Under the pieces are notes generated by a model that saw only the letters and a program-made list of their open reading frames with translations, was not told where the DNA came from and did no database searches. A stretch of 64,000 bases of DNA, from assembly GCA_038320345.1 (NCBI GenBank), contig JBBQED010000011.1, positions 1 through 64,000 on the forward strand, given 5' to 3'. The position numbers and the translations under genes are program-made. Of this stretch, positions 54,103 through 60,581 are shown one piece after another; position 1 is the first letter of the stretch; each line of letters opens with the position of its first letter. Origin of the DNA: JBBQED01 sp038320345. GTDB taxonomy: Bacteria > Bacteroidota > Bacteroidia > AKYH767-A > OLB10.

Positions 54103-54749
54103 CAGGCTTTTGAGAAACGTAGTTTAATGAATTCGTACACCATAGGCAGAATTGAAACTATGATGATCAGAATCACAACTACTTCAAAATGTTGTTTCAC
54201 CCATTCCATCTGCCCAAAGAAATAACCACAAACAGTCATGCTAGTGATCCATAAAAATCCGCCGGCAATATCATAAGGCAAGAACTTTGTTTTATAACTC
54301 ATCTTCCCTAATCCAGCAACAAAAGGAGTAAAGGTTCTTACAATTGGTACAAAACGAGCCATGATGATGGCCTTTGTTCCGTACTTCTCGAAAAAACCAT
54401 GTGTCTTATCAATATACTCTTGTTTCACTAATCGTTTATTATTGATTTTCATCTCCGTGGCTTTCACACCAAAAAAACGTCCGATAGCATAATTGAGATT
54501 ATCTCCTGCAACAGCCGCTACAACGAGGATCGCAATGAGCATATAGATATTTAATCCCGTTTCTTCATTCGCTGACAATGCACCAGCAGCAAACAATAGT
54601 GAATCACCAGGAAGGAAAGGCATTACTACTAAACCTGTTTCTACAAAAATGATTAGAAAGAGAATTCCATACACCATCACGCCATAATCACTTACCATTA
54701 CAGCAAGATGATCGTTGATATGCAGAATAAAATCAATAAGATCTCTCAT
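54102..54749 (-). CDS. DedA family membrane protein
   Basis: A 215-residue inner-membrane protein of the DedA family. It has the re-entrant loop motifs FLPGDSLLFAAGAL and ARFVPIVRTFTPFVAG, the latter with the conserved Arg and Pro residues. DedA proteins are thought to flip phospholipids or undecaprenyl phosphate using the proton gradient. It lies in the middle of the minus-strand block, 12 bases after the rhodanese gene. Confidence 0.93.
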   Translation of the reverse strand: MRDLIDFILHINDHLAVMVSDYGVMVYGILFLIIFVETGLVVMPFLPGDSLLFAAGALSANEETGLNIYMLIAILVVAAVAGDNLNYAIGRFFGVKATEMKINNKRLVKQEYIDKTHGFFEKYGTKAIIMARFVPIVRTFTPFVAGLGKMSYKTKFLPYDIAGGFLWITSMTVCGYFFGQMEWVKQHFEVVVILIIIVSILPMVYEFIKLRFSKA

Positions 54750-54761
54750 ACTCAGTTACTA

Positions 54762-55079
54762 TTAATAAGTTGATAAGGTAGGATCAATTTCTTTTACCCA
54801 CGCTAGTATCCCACCTTTTAGATTATATAAGTTTTCGAAACCAAATCTTTTTTCTAGTTCATTGATAGCAGCAGCACTTCGAGCACCACTTCTGCAATGA
54901 ATAATGACTGGAATTGTTTTGCTAATATTATCTACTCCTGAAAGTAAATCACCTAAGGGCAACAATTCTCCATTAATATTACAAACATCAAATTCATGAG
55001 GTTCTCTAACATCGATTAGTTGAAACTCTGCACCAGAGTCCATCATTTCCTTTAGTTCGACAACAGTTTTTTCTTTCAT
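54762..55079 (-). CDS. Single-domain rhodanese-like protein
   Basis: A 105-residue single rhodanese domain with the active-site loop HCRSGARS (catalytic Cys) and the DVREPHEF signature. Such proteins carry persulfide sulfur as thiosulfate sulfurtransferases or sulfur-relay carriers. It lies 11 bases after the phosphosulfolactate synthase-like gene, an association that hints at a link to sulfur metabolism. That link is an inference from position alone. Confidence 0.93.
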   Translation of the reverse strand: MKEKTVVELKEMMDSGAEFQLIDVREPHEFDVCNINGELLPLGDLLSGVDNISKTIPVIIHCRSGARSAAAINELEKRFGFENLYNLKGGILAWVKEIDPTLSTY

Positions 55080-55090
55080 GGTAGATCTTT

Positions 55091-55921
55091 TTAAACTGTT
55101 GCTGATTTTTTTGAATCGATCATTCTTTCATCCATATTTGAAGGAGGATTGTGCATGGATTTGTCGAGGTATTGGAAGAATGTATCACTTCTTAAACCAA
55201 GGCGCAATGTTTCAAGCGCAATGACTTCTATCGGTGCAATATTTCCAAGATTTACATTCGCACCAAAATGTTTAATGAAGTACGCTTGTTGCGATTTCTG
55301 CGGTGCTTCCCAGATAATTTTCTCTGGAGCTACTTTCGCCACAATTTTATTGATGAGTACTACATGGGCTTTACCATTTGGGCGATAAATTCCAACTGTT
55401 CCACTTTCACGAGCTTCTGCAATCACTTTCCATGCACCAGCTTGTAATTCCGCCAGCATCATTTCAATCCATTTATTAGGGCGAATCAGAATTCCTTCTT
55501 CTTTCGATCCTACTTCACTAATCACCGTAACACGTTTGCATAAACGGTGGATATAATGGCATTTTTCATTGTGAGGCATGGTAATCGAGCCGTCGGAAAT
55601 CTCACAATACTCCATTTTATAACGATCGAGTAATCGAAGGTAATCTTCAAACTGTCCGCGAACAATAAACGCTTCCAAGAGTGTTCCTCCGAAGTAAACC
55701 GGAACTTTTGCCTCTTTAAAAAATGCCAGTTTTCGCTCTAGCTGAGTAGTAACTACCGCGCTTCCGAAACCAAGCTTTACAATATCTACAAAAGGTCCAG
55801 AGGATTCGAGCATATCTTCACACTCACGAATGCTCAAGCCTTTATCCATCACCATCGTTAAACCAGCTTTACGCGGTTTTTCATAACGTTCAGGCAGATG
55901 TGTTAATTCAAAGTTATTCAT
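55091..55921 (-). CDS. Phosphosulfolactate synthase-like (ComA family)
   Basis: The 276-residue protein matches ComA, which adds sulfite to phosphoenolpyruvate to give phosphosulfolactate. Visible family blocks are VDIVKLGFGSAVV, YFGGTLLEAF, CEISDGSI, VISEVGSKE and VIAEARESGTVGIY, the expected barrel strands and phosphate-binding residues. In archaea this is the first step of coenzyme M synthesis. In Bacteroidota the product is not established and may feed sulfolactate or sulfonolipid precursors. A GTG at 55930 would overlap the upstream TPR gene by 4 bases; the ATG at 55921 was taken. Confidence 0.86.
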   Translation of the reverse strand: MNNFELTHLPERYEKPRKAGLTMVMDKGLSIRECEDMLESSGPFVDIVKLGFGSAVVTTQLERKLAFFKEAKVPVYFGGTLLEAFIVRGQFEDYLRLLDRYKMEYCEISDGSITMPHNEKCHYIHRLCKRVTVISEVGSKEEGILIRPNKWIEMMLAELQAGAWKVIAEARESGTVGIYRPNGKAHVVLINKIVAKVAPEKIIWEAPQKSQQAYFIKHFGANVNLGNIAPIEVIALETLRLGLRSDTFFQYLDKSMHNPPSNMDERMIDSKKSATV

Positions 55922-55926
55922 CACAA

Positions 55927-57348
55927 TCACATACGTTTTTGACCGATAATCATCTGAACCATCGGATCAGCCTCCATACCGGGTACTATTTCAAACATAA
56001 GACCATAAATACCGGGGTCTTTTTCCAGTGCTTTCTCTAACTGCTGGTAGGATTCCTGTAGGTAGCCCGACTGATAGAGGTAGCAAACATGACGATAAAA
56101 CATTTCTGCATTATCCGGATGATAGAGCATTGCAGCATTCAGTAATTCAGTGGCCTCTGCTGCTCTGTTTAATTCGCCAAGTAAATCAGCAAAAGCCAAC
56201 CAGCCTTCTGTATTTTCCGGATCGAAATCTATTACCTTCCGATAACAATCTTCGGCTTCCAAGAAATTACCCAAACGGTATTCGCAATCACCCATAGCCA
56301 GCCAGTAATCACCGTGCTGATTATCGAGTTCAAGCGCTTTCTTAATATAATGCATGGCTTCATACCAGCGTTCCTCTTCTTCAAAAGTAACTCCGATTCC
56401 GTACCAGGCTTGCGCCATCTCCGGTGCCATTTTAACTGCTTTTTTATAATACGTTCTGGCTTCTTCGAACTGTTGTAGTTGCTCAAGACATTCACCAATA
56501 TTGTAATAGGTAAATGCATCAGGCTGGCAATATTCGAATGCCATTTTATAACGAACTATGGCATCTTCAAACCGTTCCAACATCGATAGCGATTGAGCCA
56601 TGTCGAGGTGTGCCGGTGCAAAGTCTTCTTTGATCAATAAACAATAATCGTAAGCATGTAAAGCCTTATCGTAATCTCCAGCTTTAGCATGGATCTCTCC
56701 GAGATAATACCAGAGCATGTATGAATAAGGATGTTCATCAATCAGTTTATTAAAGAAATCTACTCCTTCTTTTAAACGTCGACTGAATTCAAGACTCACA
56801 ATCACTTCTTCCATCGCCACTTCATTCGCAGGATTTTCAAGAAGGCATAACTTATAATAGTCAACGGCCTTACTGAAATCCGCCATGTTTTGATAGGTGA
56901 TTGCCAGACTTAAGAAAATATCATCCTTCTGCTCATCAGCTAATTCAAGTGCTTTTCGAAAACTGGCTACTGCTCTAGGATATTGTTCTAGTGCATTATA
57001 TATGTTTCCTCGGATGAGGTGCACATCAATATCAAAAGGATTTACATGTTCTACCTTTTCAAGTAATCGTAAAGCATCTTCTTCTTTTCCCATGAGGGCA
57101 AAAAGATGGGCTTCTTTCAAAGTAAAACTAACCGATTGCGGGTGCAGCGAATGAGCATAACGGGTCACGTCAAGCGCTTTATCGTAATCTAATGCATCCG
57201 TAAAGTGATCAATAATTTTAAGTAAGGCATCTACATCAAAAAAGTAGCGCTCCTTCCGGCGTCTCATTTCCTCATAGCGCCTGATAGAACTGCTCAGAAA
57301 ATCTTTATTTTCTTCGTTGTTCTCCAGGTCGTCATCTTCTTCCTGCAT
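55927..57348 (-). CDS. TPR-repeat protein
   Basis: A soluble protein of 473 residues made almost entirely of tetratricopeptide repeats, about 11 units of 34 residues, such as AQAWYGIGVTFEEEERWYEA and GDYWLAMGDCEYRLGNFLEA. It starts with an acidic stretch and has no signal peptide, so it is cytoplasmic. TPR arrays bind other proteins and give no specific function. It is the first gene of the minus-strand block that continues with the ComA-like, rhodanese, DedA and aroE genes, a gene order recalled from other Bacteroidota genomes. Confidence 0.93.
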   Translation of the reverse strand: MQEEDDDLENNEENKDFLSSSIRRYEEMRRRKERYFFDVDALLKIIDHFTDALDYDKALDVTRYAHSLHPQSVSFTLKEAHLFALMGKEEDALRLLEKVEHVNPFDIDVHLIRGNIYNALEQYPRAVASFRKALELADEQKDDIFLSLAITYQNMADFSKAVDYYKLCLLENPANEVAMEEVIVSLEFSRRLKEGVDFFNKLIDEHPYSYMLWYYLGEIHAKAGDYDKALHAYDYCLLIKEDFAPAHLDMAQSLSMLERFEDAIVRYKMAFEYCQPDAFTYYNIGECLEQLQQFEEARTYYKKAVKMAPEMAQAWYGIGVTFEEEERWYEAMHYIKKALELDNQHGDYWLAMGDCEYRLGNFLEAEDCYRKVIDFDPENTEGWLAFADLLGELNRAAEATELLNAAMLYHPDNAEMFYRHVCYLYQSGYLQESYQQLEKALEKDPGIYGLMFEIVPGMEADPMVQMIIGQKRM

Positions 57349-57527
57349 AAAGGCTCTTTAGATAATGCAAAGTTACGGTTTTTCGACGAGGCGCGTACAT
57401 TTTTATTTTGATTTGCGAACCTGGTACTGTTTATCGTGAACCTATTACTTTTGTCTCAGAAAAAGCAGAGAATCAGTGAGTAAGATTCTAAATTAATAGC
57501 TTAGAAAATTCTAGTTAAAAAGTTAAA

Positions 57528-58193
57528 ATGTTTAAAACCAGGAATGTAATCCTTGCAGGGTCAAGTGGATTAGTAGGCAGACAATTGCTAACAGAATTGA
57601 TTCAGGATATTTCTGTGGGAAAGATCTTGCTCCTTAACCGACGCCCTTCAGGAGTGCAACATGCTAAAATAGAAGAAGTTATAACCGATTTTTCTGATTT
57701 GCATAAAGTTGAGCAGAAATTCCTAGGATTTGAAGTGCTCTTTTGTTGCATTGGGACAACGATGAAGATTGCTGGCTCGAAAGAAGCTTTTATGAAGGTG
57801 GATTATAATATCCCGATTCAGTTGGCTGAATCAGCTGTTCGCAAGGATGTTAAAAAATTTATAGTCATCTCTTCATTAGGCGCTGATCCTAAATCTTCCA
57901 ACTTTTATCTGCAAACCAAGGGACGAATGGAAGAAAAGATAGGTGCATTGAAATTCTTTAAAATTGCTTTCATTCGACCTTCTATGCTCCTCGGTCCTAG
58001 AAAAGAATTCAGGTTAGGAGAAAAGATTGGTCAAGTACTAATGTTATTATTCTCTTTTCTGATGATAGGAAGCCTCAAGAAATACAAGGCAATCAGTCAT
58101 GAAACAGTGGCAAAAGCCATGTTATGCTTATCGCATAGCGTTAATAATCAAAGAGTCTACGAGTCGGATGATCTAACATATTTGGGGCGTTAA
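57528..58193 (+). CDS. NAD(P)-binding Rossmann protein (HTATIP2/YwnB-like)
   Basis: The 221-residue protein has a glycine-rich nucleotide-binding loop NVILAGSSGLVGRQLL at about residues 6-21. The pattern continues with CIGTTMKIAGSKEAFMKVD and FIVISSLGADPKSSNFYLQT, in which the Ser and the YLQTKGRME Tyr-x4-Lys-like element match atypical short-chain dehydrogenases. The substrate is unknown. It is a single-gene unit. Confidence 0.82.
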   Translation: MFKTRNVILAGSSGLVGRQLLTELIQDISVGKILLLNRRPSGVQHAKIEEVITDFSDLHKVEQKFLGFEVLFCCIGTTMKIAGSKEAFMKVDYNIPIQLAESAVRKDVKKFIVISSLGADPKSSNFYLQTKGRMEEKIGALKFFKIAFIRPSMLLGPRKEFRLGEKIGQVLMLLFSFLMIGSLKKYKAISHETVAKAMLCLSHSVNNQRVYESDDLTYLGR

Positions 58194-58472
58194 TCTCATT
58201 TCTCTATAGAAGTTTAGGAATTTTTAGATTCTTTTTTTGGGATGGATTAGTTCTAATTCTTTTCTAGCATAGGGATTTTAACTTTTTTTCAAAGATTTTA
58301 GTTAGTATTTCTTTGATTTTCAGTCATTAACATAACCCTAACTAATTTTAACACTTTCCTAACCAAATCCTTGTAACAAATGGACACCTTTGTTCATCTT
58401 ATGCTTATAAATGCTGAAATCAAAAATTTATAAAAATAATGTTGCTGATAATCAAATAATTGTAAAATAATT

Positions 58473-58495
58473 AGTACTATGTATTGCATAGTACT
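58473..58495 (+). promoter_or_regulatory. Inverted-repeat candidate operator
   Basis: AGTACTATG and CATAGTACT form a perfect 9-bp inverted repeat with a 5-base spacer TATTG. The -33 element ATTG lies in the spacer. There is no T run after it, so it is not a terminator. A dimeric regulator bound here would block or touch the promoter. Confidence 0.6.
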
Positions 58496-58515
58496 GTCAA
58501 ATCACTCTATATTTG
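58483..58515 (+). promoter_or_regulatory. Promoter of the secreted repeat protein
   Basis: ATTG at 58483-58486, a 21-base spacer and TATATTTG at 58508-58515, an exact -7 box match. It leaves a leader of about 25 bases before the ATG at 58548. Confidence 0.65.
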
Positions 58516-58547
58516 CAAAGTCAATTAACAACAAAAACATTTAAGCC

Positions 58548-59123
58548 ATGAAAAACTTCCGCACTTTTACTCAAACCCTAATCTTTGCAGGACTTTGTAT
58601 TACATTTAATCAGGTTGCAGCAAGTACTAACCATGCTGGCCAAACCAAAACTGCAACTGTTCTTTACCAATCTGAATGGATCCCTTCCGTTACTTTAAAG
58701 GAAGTCGTAATTACAGAGCGGACATCAGAAGCTCCTTCAAAAGGTACTTTATGTGAAATGAAACACACTGCTGATGGTATTATAGCATCAGTTGAGATGA
58801 AGGAAGTAACTATCAAATCTTCAGGTGATTATACAAACGATACTAAAGTTGTTTCCGGCTTAGTTTTCCCGACAATTCCTTCTAAACTGGTTCCAGCTGT
58901 GAAAGTGAACGGAGTTTATATGGCTCAAGTGAACCTACAGGAAGTTTCTATTTCGGCTGATAATGAGATTTCAGCTAACCCAATATTAAGCATGAATCAG
59001 TCGGGTACTGATAATCAGCTACGCATTAGTGTTCGCAAAGCATTTGACCGTTTAGCAACTTACGCTTTTGACAGTGCTAAGAATTTAGTACGGAAAGTGG
59101 TACCAAGCTGGTTAGGGGAGTAA
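58548..59123 (+). CDS. Secreted protein with three TonB-linker-like repeats
   Basis: Not recognised. The 191-residue protein has a signal peptide (about 1-25) and contains three copies of a 12-residue motif at 46-57, 80-91 and 126-137: PSVTLKEVVITE, ASVEMKEVTIKS and AQVNLQEVSISA. The pattern L-K/Q-E-V-x-I is the one found just before the plug of Bacteroidota TonB receptors (QLKEVNVS in the receptor at 44156-46945). The C-terminal 40 residues are helical and basic. There is no barrel or plug. It may touch TonB or receptor-associated proteins in the periplasm, but this is an inference. Confidence 0.6.
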   Translation: MKNFRTFTQTLIFAGLCITFNQVAASTNHAGQTKTATVLYQSEWIPSVTLKEVVITERTSEAPSKGTLCEMKHTADGIIASVEMKEVTIKSSGDYTNDTKVVSGLVFPTIPSKLVPAVKVNGVYMAQVNLQEVSISADNEISANPILSMNQSGTDNQLRISVRKAFDRLATYAFDSAKNLVRKVVPSWLGE

Positions 59124-59147
59124 TCGGAAAGTACTCATGGCAAGGGA

Positions 59148-59175
59148 GGGAAACTAATCAAGTTTCCCTTTTTTT
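59148..59175 (+). terminator. Rho-independent terminator after the repeat protein
   Basis: An 8-bp stem GGGAAACT/AGTTTCCC with a 5-base loop is followed by seven T, 24 bases past the stop codon. Confidence 0.93.
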
Positions 59176-59231
59176 ATACCTAATTTTTTCTGTGATGGAT
59201 CGTTTTCGTCTTCCTATCTTTACAAAACAGA

Positions 59232-59774
59232 ATGGCATCACTAACATTTCCTGCATGCAGTATGAGTCGTACTCTAAAAAGTCCATTAAAATTTATTTTG
59301 ATTTTCTTTCTGATGAGTGCCTTCCACCCGATAAAAGCACAACAAGCTTCGATAATTAAGTTGGCTGAATTAACAGAAATCATAAACCGGAATACAGATA
59401 CGGTTTACGTGCTCAACTTCTGGGCTACTTGGTGCAAACCTTGTGTGGCTGAATTACCGGGTTTTATTTCAGTAGCATCGGATCTTCAAAACAGTAAACT
59501 TAAATTTTACTTTATTAGTCTTGATTTTAAACGTGAATTTGAATCTAGGTTAATTCCGTTCTTAGAAAAACAAAGTCTGCCCGGACCTGTTTATTTATTA
59601 GACGAACCTGATTATAATTCTTGGATCAACCTCATTGAGCCAACTTGGCAAGGATCTATTCCAGCAACGCTTATCATCAGTAAAAATGTAGATAACCATC
59701 ATCAATTTATAGAAGGAGAAATAACTCCTGAAGATTTAAAAAGAACCTTAATTTTAAAGCTCCTCAAACCATGA
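59232..59774 (+). CDS. TlpA-like thioredoxin-fold protein
   Basis: The 180-residue protein has an N-terminal hydrophobic signal or anchor and a TlpA-like thioredoxin domain with the active site WATWCKPCVAELP (Cys68 and Cys71). The later SIPATLII segment has the cis-proline. It should be a periplasmic thiol reductase acting in cytochrome maturation or disulfide reduction. An alternative ATG ten residues on (59262) sits closer to the signal segment and may be the true start. It overlaps the next gene by 4 bases (ATGA). Confidence 0.88.
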   Translation: MASLTFPACSMSRTLKSPLKFILIFFLMSAFHPIKAQQASIIKLAELTEIINRNTDTVYVLNFWATWCKPCVAELPGFISVASDLQNSKLKFYFISLDFKREFESRLIPFLEKQSLPGPVYLLDEPDYNSWINLIEPTWQGSIPATLIISKNVDNHHQFIEGEITPEDLKRTLILKLLKP

Positions 59775-60391
59775 AAAAATCATCCGCCTTTACAGTTTTA
59801 TTGCTGTCGCTCTGCTTGGTATTTACTTCCTTTAAAGTTCCACCGCCGGGATTAAACGTTGGAGATAAAGCTCCTGATTTCAAATTGAAAAATGTTGATG
59901 GTTCCATGAAATCGTTAGCAGACTACAAAAGTGCCAAAGGCATAATTCTGATATTCACCTGCAATCACTGTCCGTTTTCAGTAGCCTATGAAGATCGAAT
60001 CTTAGCTTTAGATCAACAATATGCTCCTAAAGGATTTCCTGTTGTGGCCATCAATCCAAATGATGCGGTTTCTGTTCCCGAGGACTCATGGGATAATATG
60101 GTGATCCGAGCAAAGGATAAAAAATTCACTTTTGCTTATCTATACGATGAAGGACAAAATATCGCTCAAACATACGGTGCGGCTCGCACTCCCCATGTAT
60201 TCCTTCTACAAAAAGTAGGTGCTGATTTCGTGGTGAAATACATCGGTGCTATTGATGATAATACTGATAATCCAGATCAGGTAAAAAACCGATATGTGGA
60301 GGATGCTATCAACGACGTTTTAGGAGGGAAACCGGTAGCAGTACCATTTACTAAGGCAATCGGTTGTACCGTTAAGTGGAAAAAGGCTTAA
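59771..60391 (+). CDS. Redoxin-family thioredoxin-fold protein
   Basis: The 206-residue secreted protein has a signal peptide (about 1-22) and an AhpC/TSA-like fold opening GDKAPDFKLKNVDG. The active site is FTCNHCPFS (Cys64 and Cys67), a CxxC in place of the single peroxidatic Cys. RTPHVFLL carries the cis-proline. It is coupled to the TlpA-like gene, so the pair may form a periplasmic relay. The CNHC site with its inner His is unusual for a reductase and could also bind metal. Confidence 0.87.
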   Translation: MKKSSAFTVLLLSLCLVFTSFKVPPPGLNVGDKAPDFKLKNVDGSMKSLADYKSAKGIILIFTCNHCPFSVAYEDRILALDQQYAPKGFPVVAINPNDAVSVPEDSWDNMVIRAKDKKFTFAYLYDEGQNIAQTYGAARTPHVFLLQKVGADFVVKYIGAIDDNTDNPDQVKNRYVEDAINDVLGGKPVAVPFTKAIGCTVKWKKA

Positions 60392-60447
60392 TGTGTACAA
60401 TGTAAACCATTGAAATAAAAAGTATTATAGATAATTAAATTTTGCAT

Positions 60448-60498
60448 GCACAAAGGCCTCAAAGATGACCGATTTCTTTGTGACCTTTGTGCTCCTTT
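60448..60498. repeat. Palindromic intergenic element with CTTTGTG units
   Basis: GCACAAAGG at 60448-60456 pairs with CCTTTGTGC at 60484-60492, with inner CAAAG/CTTTG pairing, and is followed by TCCTTTTTT. The repeated CTTTGTG/CACAAAG units recall short palindromic intergenic repeats seen in other Bacteroidota genomes. It could also act as a terminator after the redoxin gene. Confidence 0.6.
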
Positions 60499-60581
60499 TT
60501 TAAAATTCCATCCACCAGAAAGCAAAGGAATGATCGCTCCGGTATTCAAATGGTGTTTCCCTTAGCCTTTCTGAACATGTT

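Larger units (their letters stand above)
58194..58547 (+). other. AT-rich leader region of the secreted repeat protein
   Basis: A gap of 354 bases. Its right end has a promoter and a perfect inverted repeat, both listed separately. The rest is AT-rich with no coding frame or hairpin that could be supported. Confidence 0.6.
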
